Of a stretch of DNA of 64,000 nucleotides, positions 43,926 through 54,029 are shown piece by piece (the first letter of the stretch is position 1; every line of letters starts with the position of its first letter). Position numbers and translations under genes: made by a program. The stretch spans positions 280,309,871-280,373,870 of the forward strand of contig CM061141.1 of NCBI GenBank assembly GCA_030789695.1. The letters run 5' to 3'. The notes below the pieces were generated by a model. The model was not told the DNA's origin. It searched no databases and saw nothing but the letters and a program-made list of their open reading frames with translations. This DNA is from Scilla litardierei. Lineage: Eukaryota; Streptophyta; Magnoliopsida; Asparagales; Asparagaceae.

Positions 43926-45887
43926 AAATCCCCCAAGCTTGCCTCTTACTCGTCCTCGAGGAAGATAAGTAAATGGCGAACTCGGTGGAATTGGAAAACG
44001 AAAATGGGAAAAATGAAAAATGAAAAACGGAGAAGAATGGAAAACGAAATGAAAATAAAGAAGAGAGAAAGAAGCGAAGAGGTAAGCTACTAGATCATTT
44101 TCTCAGGACGGGGGTTTCACTTACTCATATAGCATGCACCGAATGAAAAACTCATGTCAAAAGATTTTATTTTGATATCATAGTATAATAGTGCAAATAG
44201 AAATGGAAAACCCACGAACAACGATATAATCATGAAAAACGGAATAATTTTAAAATTAACATCGTCTGAATCATTTAAAGCGGTATACAAATCACAGATC
44301 ACACACTTTTCAATTGAATGCTTTCTATCAGGAGTATAAGAGTATCACACAATAGAATAGAGAGAATAGAAAAGTATGGATTTCATGAAATGAACGCTAG
44401 GCTTAGATTTCTGGATTTCGTAAAGCTAGAAATAATCTCACCGAGTATAGAATATTACTTAGCCTAGGTTGTCGTGCAACGTCAAGTAGTCACTCTCTCA
44501 CACATCAATGGATCCCCTCCCCCAAGCTTATCTATAAGCGTGGTGACATAAAAAAATATTCACATCCCCATTTTTATATAGCTCCAAAGGTAATAAGAAG
44601 AAAGAAGAAAGAAAGAAAGTGAGATGGGATCTTTTATTGAGGATTTTTCCTCTTTTCTCTTTGTTGTTGTTGTTGTTGTTGTTTTTTTTTTTCAATATAG
44701 CATATATACACAACGATCCCAACTCGAAGAGAGATAATGATGTACAAGAATGTTTTTCTCTCTTTTATTTTTTTTAGAATAAGAGATTTGGAGCTAGGAA
44801 TTAGTAGCGGGGGAAATGCCATAAAATAGAATCGCTAAGGGGAGATTCACCAATGATTTTAAAAGTAGAGAAATGATGTTCAAGATTTGTGGAGAAAGAA
44901 ATAGATATAACTCTCGGTTCACTCTATAAGACATGCACGACAACTTCAGCAGGGTAATCTAATCTACTCAGTTTCGATCACAAAAAAGCTAACTAATCCA
45001 GATTTATCATAGCTAACATCATTCAATCATCCTGAAGTGAAGTGTACAATTCATGCATATAGAAGTGATATAGGAAAAAGAAATCAGTACTCCAGATATA
45101 AACATTCAATGCGTGAATCTTGGTGTGTTTTCTGTGATAGCATACATATGAATATTCAGACTCAGCTAATAATAGAATTTCATCCAATTTCATGTGGCAA
45201 AAGTGTGGGTTACTATCTCTAGATGCAAGGCAAGTCATAGCATATGATATCAGAAATAAAGTCTAAGACATGACAAATATAGCATGCATATAGAGTAAGT
45301 TAAATCCAACGTCATCATCATCATAGAAAAGTCATCTCTAGCATGAGATGAAAAAGAAATAAATATAAATGGAAAAAAGAACTATTTACAATGCGGCACA
45401 CAGAAAAAATAAGAAAAACGTGATGCATGGCAAAATAAAAGAAAAATGATGAAAAATAAGTGCAAAAGCGGAGAGTGGCGTGAAAAACTAAAAATAAAGG
45501 TGGCAAATCGAAAAAGAACATGAGAACTCACTCCCCCAAGCTAAATGGCACAGTGTCCTCAATGTGCAAAGTGTGGCACACTGAGAGACAAGAAATGTGA
45601 GGGGCAAGTGAGGGTGCATGCATGAAAAAAAAGAAAAAAAGGAAGTAAAAAGATAAAAATAAAGAAATGAAAAATATGATGCGGACATGATGCATGCAAA
45701 GATAGGAGTGATACAGATATATATGTGGCACCAAAACGCTCCCTCTCTCCCAAAAAGATATATAAGGATACGATCAAAATGATTCTGTCTAAAATAAGTG
45801 AGGGGAGGGGGGGTGGACAAAAAGGCATCAGGACCCAGCAGAAACGGGAAGCACAACGGCAAAAAGAGACGACGGCATCAAGGGTGC
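43926..45887 (-). other. 3' untranslated region of Athila-like element
   Basis: No gene. A purine-rich PPT abuts the LTR (43926-43940, sense AAGCTTGGGGGATTT). Near-identical TCCCCCAAGCT motifs recur at 44518 and 45532. A (TTG)n plus T-run lies at 44661-44692. The rest is A-rich. Confidence 0.7.
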
Positions 45888-48050
45888 CTAAGAAGGTGGT
45901 GCTGCACCGTCTCCGTCCTGAGGCGGAGGTCGTGGTGGTGGCTGGACAGGCTGCTGAGTGGGGGTGGGTGTGGAAGTGGTAGCAGGCTGAGTGTGTGTGG
46001 GAGTGTGGGTGGGAACCTACTGGGTGGGTGGGGGTACGCGCGGGAGACGCTCCAGAACCTGGGTAAGACAGTAGTGAATCTGCGGGAGCAGCTCGAAGCG
46101 GCCAGCCATCGCAGAGACGGTGGAGGACAGGGTCCTAAGGTCGCCTCTGAGGCCACTCACCGCCCCCTCTAGAGCACGAATGCTCTGAAGTACAGTGTCA
46201 GGGGGAGGTGGTGCAGAGGGACGCACCGGGCGTGGCTGTGCAGGGCGTGGCTGGCGTACTCGGGTCGCGTATGTGACTGGCTCAGCGGGGAAGGGAATAA
46301 AAGGTGCTGCACTCGCAAATGTGGGTCTGGCCTCAGTGCGAGGCCGGGGCACAGACTGGTGAGAAGTGGAGGCAGCAGCAGCGAAAGAAGAGCGCAAAAG
46401 TGGCAGCGAGGCGGCCAGAGAGGTCGGTGGCACAGAAGTGTGGACAGACGCCACGACACTCTCGGAAAATACAGCAGAGGTGGAGACAGAGGTGACTACC
46501 GCTAGGGTGGAAGTGTGTGGTCCAAAAGGTGCAACCCCAGCAGAGACCATGCTAGCCATGGTCTCCACGACCGCGGCAAACGAGGGCTCTCCACTCTCAA
46601 CAAAGGTCGGTGGGCGCTCGGGGAGTGCGGAGCAAAGAGGCTCGACGGACAGAGGGCCGGTGGTGGCGGTGGGAGTGGTGGTGACAGCCTCGGAAGCAGT
46701 GGGGGTGGTCTCAGCTAAGGTACTCCCAACACTGACAGAGGTGTCAGGAGCAGCGGAAACATCAGGTATGGGCTGAGGGGCCACAGGGTCAACAGGCTCG
46801 GCGGCAGGCTCGGCAGGGGCAACAGGGTCTACAGGGGCAGCGTGGGCCTGCTCGGCCTCCTCAGCCTCGAGCACATAAGCAGCGGGGATGAGAACATCCA
46901 TCGCAGGGAGCCAGTCGACGTGGGCTGGTGCAATCTGAGTCCGAGCTGGGCTCGGAATAATCATGTAATCGGCACCGTAAGGGCCGTGCAACCAGACCCA
47001 GTGACGCTCACCGTGCGGACGAAGCATCTTCATCCGGGCCATAACATCGATCGACAAAGAAGTGGGGCCCGATACTCGTCGCAGGTCGTCGGGGAAATCC
47101 TCGTCGGTCATAAGAGCAAGCAAGGTGATCAGGCCGCCGAAGCATATCGGTGAGCGAGCGCCCACCGATACGATGATGCGGTCTAAAAACCATGCCGCGA
47201 TATCGATCACGACGGCGGGGACAAGCTCATCGCCATCCCTAGATAGAGCTCTGGGACGTGTCATCGCGTAGAGCATGTAGAGCTCTGGCGTAGACATCGT
47301 GCCCGGCTCATATCTGGCCAAAAAGGTCGTCGCCATAAGGCGCTGAGCAATACGGAGGCAGGGATGGACAATGGCCGAGGCCTTGGCCCTACTAGGGTCA
47401 AAGGCAGCGTGAAGACCCGTAATCCGGGCCCAGAAGGCACCGGCGTCGAAGGAAGGTGCGGGGATATGGGTGGGGCCGTAACCGCGATCGGCTCCGGGGA
47501 CAGCGGGCCACGAGAAAAACGCTCTCATCATATCGAGAGTGACCTGGCACTCCCGGTCCATGAACCGAAACGAGCATCCCTCGTCGGTCCGGGCGATCGA
47601 ACTAAGAACCTCAAGTGTCGGGTGGATAAACGTATCCACCGACACCTGAAAGAAATCTCGCCAGCCCACGTTGTCGTACAACGTGAGCATCCCATCTAGT
47701 ACCCCCAGGCGTCCTAGGTCAGCAAGGTGTGCAAACCTGGAGGGTACGATCGAGCGCTGGGAGATACGCTCGAAGACGGCGCGGTATGCGTCATCTCGGA
47801 ACGTAATCCCGAGCGGCCCGACCAGTGGAGCCGGTGGTGGTGGCTGTGGAGCGGCAGGGAGAGTCTGTGCGGGCTGTGCGGGCGCTGCAGGCTGTGCGGG
47901 GTGTGCGGGGCCTGCAGGCTATGCTGGGTGGACGGCGTGTGTGGGAGAAGGAGGAGGAGAGCCTTCCACCTCGTGGGAGGGGCCGGCATCATCCGACCGC
48001 TTCCGCTTGGCGGAAGGTCTCCTCGTCCGCGGCCGTGTCCGGGGCGGCAT
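45888..48050 (-). pseudogene. Third ORF of Athila-like element, ATHILA ORF-1 type, stop-broken
   Basis: One frame of 720 codons from the ATG at 48050 to TAG 45888-45890. It is interrupted by TAG at 47919-47921 (codon 44) and by TAG at 46017-46019, after which Pro/Thr/Gln-rich coding continues in frame for 42 codons. The N-terminus is basic (RPRTRRPSAKRKRSDD), probably nuclear. The central domain has FSWPAVPGADRGYGPTHIP, PELYMLYAMTRPRALSRDGD and ARSPICFGGLITLLALMTDE, the signature of the Athila ORF-1 family. The rest is Ala/Pro/Val-rich. It occupies the env position, yet I see no signal peptide or membrane anchor. Role unknown. Confidence 0.8.
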
Positions 48051-48596
48051 ATCGGCCCCGAGCGCGCGCCAAAAAAGTGTAAAAAGTGCGGCGTGTGCAA
48101 AATAAAGGAAAGAGTGTACCCCGACACGCCGCGAGTGCTAAGCAATGGAAGCGTGGGAAGACAGCGCCTCCGCGAAGCCCGAATCAGTCCCAAGAAGCTC
48201 CCCTGGGCTCCCCTAAGCTCCCAAAAACAACCTGCGCGTGAAATGGAGATATCAGCGGGTAATATTCAAAACGTATGGAGCATTAGGGGTATAACAGATA
48301 AATATAGAAATTGATTTGGGTTAGGGGTTCGTTAAGCACATGGACCCTCGAAAAATACAGAAAAAGAGGCGAAAAAGGCGAAATAGGGGGTACCGGAGGC
48401 GATCGGAGCGGCGGCCGCCGGCGGCGACTCGGGCGATGCGTCGGCGGGTGCTCGACCGGCGGTGGCGGGCCGAGCGGTGGCGCGAGGTGGCCGGTCGGGC
48501 GAGTGGGGGCGCGAGCGAGGGGAGTCGGGCGAGGGGAGCTGAAGAGTCGGGGTGCGATTGGGTTTTGCGTTTCGAAAATCGCGCCCCCCCTCGGCC

Positions 48597-48606
48597 CTTA
48601 TATAAT
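48597..48606 (-). promoter_or_regulatory. TATA box upstream of third ORF
   Basis: In sense TTATTATATAAGGGCC, with TATATAAG about 10 bp downstream of the last CTCGGNCGAG palindrome. A start near 48570 would give a leader of about 520 nt before the ATG at 48050. The arrangement repeats that in the LTR, so an internal promoter is likely but unproven. Confidence 0.6.
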
Positions 48607-48616
48607 AAAAGTTACG

Positions 48617-48943
48617 ACTCGGTCGAGTGACGTGGTCACTCGGCCGAGCGAGGTCAATGGAAATTTCCTCCTCGCCTACGCTTCGGCCGAGTGGCCTTAC
48701 CAGCCTCGGCCGAGTGGAGTAAGTCCATTCGGCCGAGTGGCTCAAGCTACTCGGCATGACTCGCCCTAGGAGGGTATCCGTTTTACTCGGCCGAGTGGGA
48801 ATATATACTCGGCCGAGTAGCAGTTATATTGAAATCAGGAAAATAAACAGAGAGTTGGGTACAACAGACTTCCCTCGTTCGTGAGCGGCTCGGCCGGACG
48901 AACTTCTGTACTCGGCCGAGTGACTAGTATGCTCGGTCGAGTG
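48617..48943. repeat. Internal CTCGGCCGAG palindrome array
   Basis: About nine copies of CTCGG(C/T)CGAG or close variants, the same motif as in the LTRs at 43250-43630. They occur in the element only in the LTRs and here. Confidence 0.9.
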
Positions 48944-49208
48944 AGCCTTGTGTTCTGCTGTTTGTCTTCGTTTGGGCTCTAAACTCCGTCTTTCTTCCTC
49001 CAGTCAATTCCATCTTCCTCCTAGGCGTCGAGCGCCTTCTTGGGGCGCTCCTCGTCGTCGCGTTCATCCTCCTCATGATGGATCTACCTATCTCCTCTCC
49101 TGTCAAGAAAAATAGGACCCGTTATCACAAAATTTTTGGGCGAACGACTCAAAACACTAAAAATTTCTAAAACGAAAATAAAGAAAAAGTAAAAATAAAG
49201 CAAAAACC

Positions 49209-49226
49209 GTCGGGTTACCTCCCGAC
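49209..49226 (-). other. Hairpin after gag-protease
   Basis: In sense GTCGGGAGGTAACCCGAC, a 6-bp stem with a 6-nt loop. A second hairpin GGTCGAGCTCACGACC lies just before it (about 49240-49255). From memory, a GGGAGGCAACCC phrase is common after pol in Athila-group elements, which would place the pol deletion just upstream. Confidence 0.5.
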
Positions 49227-49271
49227 AAGCGCTCGTTTAAGGTCGTGAGCTCGACCCCCTATAATTTTCAA

Positions 49272-52043
49272 TCAATGTGGGATGTTTGGTGCATATGAGA
49301 TGCACCCATCAAACTTTCCGGTGAGCGCGCTTGGATTTGGACGTGGCGGCGTGTTCTCCCTCGGTGGTCTCCCATCTCGAATAATGTTGGGGGGAGGCTC
49401 CCCCAAGCTAGCATTTGCTCCGGTCAACGGCTTCACCGGTGATGCCGATTTCCGTACCGGAGGAGATTTCTTTGGAGACTTTAATTTCGAGAGCTTACAG
49501 AGCTCTCGAATCCTTGCGACATCAGCGTCGCCTTCATCATCTTCAGCGGAGAGGTCGGAGGAATCATCTTTCTTCTCATTTTGGCCTAAATCCGGGCCTT
49601 CCTCGAAATCTTCATCGAATAGAGCGCCAATAGAGTGGGGGATCGCCTCCTCAATTACCTCATCAAGGAGGTCCATGTAATCAAGCTCCTCGTGGTAAGG
49701 CATGTGCTTCATAGCCTTAGGAATGTGAAGCTCCACCTCGATGTTGCCGACGTTTAAAGTTAGTGTACCTTCGCGCACGTCGACGATGACTCCGGCGGTG
49801 GCGAGGAATGGGCGTCCAAGTATCAACGAAGTATCTCCCTCCTCCTTAATGTCCATGATCACGAAGTCACATGGCAAGCATATTCCCCCCGGGACTTATA
49901 GCGAGATGTCTTCGGCGATCCCCACCGGCCTTGTTATCCGTCCATCGGCTAATTGAATGCGCATGTCGGTGGGTTTCAACTTTGTCCCGGTGTTTAGCCT
50001 TAAGAACATGGAGAGAGGCATGAGGCTCACACTAGCCCCCAGATCAACCAACGCCTTTTGAAGAGGAACGCCGCCCAAGGTGCAAGGAATCTGAAAACTC
50101 CCCGGATCTTTAAATTTTGCCGGCTCCTTCTCTCTCTTGGTGAACCAAGAGCCCTCCTCGGCTAGCATGATCTTCTCCTTCCTCCTTCTCCCCGAAATCA
50201 AGTCCTTTAAGAATTTAGCATATGTGGGGATCTCCACGATGGCGTCGAGGAAGGGAATATTGAGGCTAACTCCTCTTAGATACTCGAGAAACTTCGCTAG
50301 CCTTTTCTCCATTTTCGCTCTAGCGAGCCTTTGGGGGAATGGGACCGGTGGCATGAAGCACCTCTCCTCGATCAATTTCTCCGCTCTAGATTTCTCCTTT
50401 TCTTGTGGCTCCTTCTCCTTATCAACTTCAACTACCGGCTCAATCGGCTCCAAACTTTCCTCCACGGGTTCCTCGGTAGGAATCATGGCGGGGGTGGTAT
50501 CCTTTCCGCCTCTAGTGGTAACGGCAACTACGGCATTGATGTGGCCGGTGTTGCCCCGTGGGTTTTGCTCGGGTTGCGCCGGAAATCGTTGAGTGTTCCG
50601 ATTGAGCAACGCCAATTGCTCCGATATTTGAGCCACAACGGTATTAAGAGAGTCTTGCCCCGCCTTCAAGCTAGCATTGACCTTATTTTGCTCGACCATA
50701 AACGCCTCCACCCTAGCTTCGAAGTCGGATCGTTGTTGAGCTTGTGGAGGGTTTTGATTTTGATTCCTCCACCCTTGATTGTATCCGGGTGGCCTATATG
50801 GTGGAACTTGTTGCTTTGGTTGAAAATTTTGTTGAGTAGGCCCCCTCGGTGGATAGTGTTGTTGTTGGGGTGGTAGTGGTGGTCGGGCTTGTTGAGGTGG
50901 CGGTTGTGGCGGGTTCAAAGCTCCTTCATTGTTGGCATAAGAGAATCCGGGATGATTTCTTGCGGCCGGATTGGCCCAATATCCTTGGTTCACCGCGACA
51001 TATTGTACTTGCTCCAAGGCTCCTTCTCCTTGCTCTCCTCCCACATACATGGCTTGAGATTGGTCTTGCCAATCACACATTTGGTTGGTCGGTGCGGAGG
51101 TGGAAGGGGCTCCTTGGGGCTCCGTGATAAACTTCTCCAATCTCTCCACTACCTTGTGGAGAGAATCAAACTTGCTTGTAAGCTCCGCTACGGCCTTCGC
51201 TTCATAGATACTAATCGGCTTTAAGGAGGACGTAGAGTGTCCTCCCTCATCGCCCCATTGTTGATTGTTTGAGGCCATCTCCTCAATTAGGGCCGTAGCT
51301 TCCTCGGGAGTCTTTGAAAAGATGGCACCATTCGCCGCGGCATCAATAATTTGTTTGGTCCCCGGTTGGAGACCATTGTAGAAGCTATGCACTAGCTCCC
51401 AATCTTCTATACTATGGTTCGGGCATTGATGCTGCAGATCCTTAAAGCGCTCCCAAGCCTCATAGAGCGTCTCTTGGGGTCCTTACTTGAAGGACATAAG
51501 AGCGCTCCGAATCTTCACCGTCTTGGAGGGCGGATAGAACTTGTCAATGAATGCACTCGCCAACTCGTCCCAAGTGGTGAAGACACCCTCAGCTTGCGTC
51601 CTCAACCAGTATAGTGCCTTGTCCTTTAGTGTGAAAGGGAAGAGACGCAGTCTGATGGCATCGATGGAGACCCCCGGCATCTGGAATGTGGCGCACTTCG
51701 ACAAGAACAATTGGATGTGGTAGTGGGGATTTTCATGGGCATTCCCATGAAATGGATCCTGCTGCATCAGAACCACTAGTCCAGTCTTTAGCTCGAAGCT
51801 CTTGTCAGCCGCCAACCCCGGCATGGCAATGGATGAGGTAGTAGAAGAGGTCTTAGGCCGAAGCCTATCTCGAATAGAAATTATCCTCGCCATCCTTGCC
51901 GCCAATTGTTCAGCAGTTTCCGGGTTGGTCATAAACCGCCCTTTCGGATTTTGTCTCCTTTCCGCTCTAAGTCTCCGCGCGGTACGTTCGATCTCCGGAT
52001 CAAACAATATAGCTTCAGGGTCCGCCGTAGATCTCGTGTACAT
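49272..52043 (-). pseudogene. gag: gag-protease of Athila-like element, two in-frame stops
   Basis: One frame from the ATG at 52043 to 49272. The retrotransposon gag domain has MPGVSIDAIRLRLFPFTLKD and TWDELASAFIDKFYPPSKTV. TAA at 51483-51485 breaks it; coding resumes at once with HSFYNGLQPGTKQIIDAAAN. A Gln/Pro-rich linker follows, then the aspartic protease with ALVDLGASVSLMPLSMF (DLGAS in place of the usual D-S/T-G). A second TAA lies at 49896-49898, then DTSLILGRPFLATAGVIVDV. The frame ends in an acidic then Pro-rich tail without RT. Both stops fit CAA-to-TAA. Gag assembles particles and the protease matures them; neither would be complete here. Confidence 0.88.
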
Positions 52044-52188
52044 GCACAGGGAAAACAGAGTTTCAAAGAGATGATTAGTACCGTGGAAGGGTTAGGTAAA
52101 AAAAAATAAAAAAATGGAAATAATAATGATAATAATAAAAAATAAAAAAGGAAGTAGCCAGGGGTGGTAAGATCAAATGCAATCGCCT

Positions 52189-52205
52189 CCCCGGCAACGG
52201 CGCCA
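52189..52205 (-). other. Primer binding site, tRNA-Asp
   Basis: The plus strand reads CCCCGGCAACGGCGCCA, the 3' end of plant tRNA-Asp(GUC) with its CCA, six bases inside the 5' LTR. A tRNA-Asp primer is typical of Athila-group elements. Confidence 0.93.
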
Positions 52206-52211
52206 AAAACT

Positions 52212-54029
52212 TGATCGCTCCGGGACGTAACCCTAAAGAACGGTTGTAGTTTTACCGCAAGTGCACGGTGTAGCAGCGAGCGGGATATCGAACACAGGGA
52301 GGACGAATGACCGTGCTTGTTCCAATCACCCTGGCTATTCAAGAAGAAAGATTTGCCTTTGGCGATCCTGTCACAATCGTCAGACAAAGTGCGGAAATAT
52401 CGAATCAAATAAAGAACGTCTAGGGAATGGGGAATCCCCGCTACTCACCGTATCTCATAAATGTGGTTCGTCAGTTTCAAAATTGCTAGATTAAGATTTT
52501 GGATGGACTAGTTGCAACTGAATGTAGAACCAAGCTCACGCTCTCGCGCTGTTGCCGGTCTATAGCTATCCTAGGTTTGGGTCCAATCTCTTGCAAACCC
52601 TAGCCTAGGAAAACTACCATTAGGGTCAACATCATCGTCCAATCGCGCACCGAGCCCAATCTCTTGCAAACTCGGCTCGCGATCTAGATTGGGATAGTTC
52701 CTACCCGTCCAATCTCTTGCAAATGGGTATTGGCACGGAATTGCAACCGGAAACCCTAGTATCGGTCCAATCTCTTGCAAACCGATACTACGGAAATTCG
52801 ATTCCAACCCAATTCGGATTTCTAGGGTTTCCTATCGAATCGGGATCCAATCTCTTGCAAATCCCGATCGGTATGAACTCCTAGCTAACCGCAGTAAATT
52901 GATCCCAATCTAATCCCTAGATATCGATTCTAGCAAAATTTCTACTAATTCATCACAAATATGAAGTTGGGCTTGTAGGGTTCATCCCCACGCCCCAAGA
53001 CGTGGCGACTACTCACAATTCATAGCAAGATCACAAAAATAATCAATTAAATAAGCAATAGAATTCATCACAATATTGAGATATGCAATAAAAATAGAAT
53101 TTTTGGGGAAGAGAAAGACAAACCAATGGAGTTCTTCAATTAATCCAACAAAAATCAAACTTTTCCTCCTCTCCAATCTCAAGAATAAAACTAAAAAGCT
53201 AATCTAAAAAGCTGCAAAAAATCTAAGGAGAAGCTCTCCTAAAACTAGGGTAAAAACAGGGGTTAAATACCCCCCAAAATCGTCCAAAAACTGTGACCAA
53301 AATACCCCTGCGCAGCCTGTTTTCCGCAATTTTCGCTACAGGCAGCGCGTCGCACTCGGCCGAGTGACAAAAGTCGCTCGGCCGAGTGAGAAACCCTGTA
53401 ATTTTCCAGTAAGTCGGGGCCTTCAGGGGTCTCTACTTCGGGGGCGGCTCGGCCGAGTGAGTTGTCGTCACTCGGCCGATGGCTTCATTGTACTCGGGCG
53501 GACGGGATTCTCCACTCGGCCGAGTGGGTATTCTGAAGCTCAGGCAGCCGAAAAACAGAAACTTGGAGATTTTTGAAGGGCTTCATCTGGGCGCCACTCG
53601 GGCGGACGTGGTCTCTTCACTCGGCCGATGTGGTCTCCGTCGCTCGGCCGAGTGCACATAGGAATCGTGTCTGATCTGGTCGGCCGAGCGGTGTCTCGCT
53701 GGTCGGCCGAGTGGGTCCTCCACTCGGCCGAGTGGGACACTAAACATGCCCAATCTGCTTATTTTGGCCTCCTCGTCGCTCCTGCGACGTCCGTTCTTCT
53801 TCCGCTCCTCTCCAACAGCAAAATACCCCTCGGGGAGGTCGTCGGTGACCCTCTGGAGTAAGCGCATCTCGAGATCACTCCAAATCGCGCCAAATCACCT
53901 GAAATGCGACAAAAACAACAAATCGTGAAAAGCATCGCAATATCGTCGATATATCGTGAAAAACGTGATTTGGGCGATCTACATGGCATGCAAAAATGCG
54001 GGAAAAAGGTGTAAAATAAGGAGTGATCA
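52212..54029 (-). repeat. 5' LTR of Athila-like element
   Basis: 1818 bp, pairing with 42108-43925. Constant-loop hairpins at 52571-52868, TATA-like box 53263-53269, palindrome array 53354-53735. Confidence 0.95.

Larger units (their letters stand above)
48051..49271 (-). other. Spacer between gag-protease and third ORF, with internal promoter module
   Basis: From the gag-protease stop in sense: a short hairpin pair (49209-49255), an A/T-rich piece, the palindrome array, a TATA box, then a GC-rich leader to the ATG at 48050. No RT or integrase codons can be read. The leader is unusually rich in CGGCG. Confidence 0.7.
42108..54029 (-). mobile_element. Athila-like Ty3/gypsy element lacking RT and integrase
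   Basis: 11.9 kb on the minus strand. The 1818-bp LTRs 42108-43925 and 52212-54029 begin TGATC and end GATCA. The duplication GTCTC is at 42103-42107 and 54030-54034. Order in sense: 5' LTR, tRNA-Asp PBS, gag-protease, spacer with palindromes and TATA box, third ORF (ATHILA ORF-1 type), long 3' region, PPT, 3' LTR. RT, RNase H and integrase are missing, so it could move only with help. By eye the LTRs differ at about 14 bases and two 1-nt indels. It interrupts the antisense ORF of the right Tat-like element. Confidence 0.95.
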
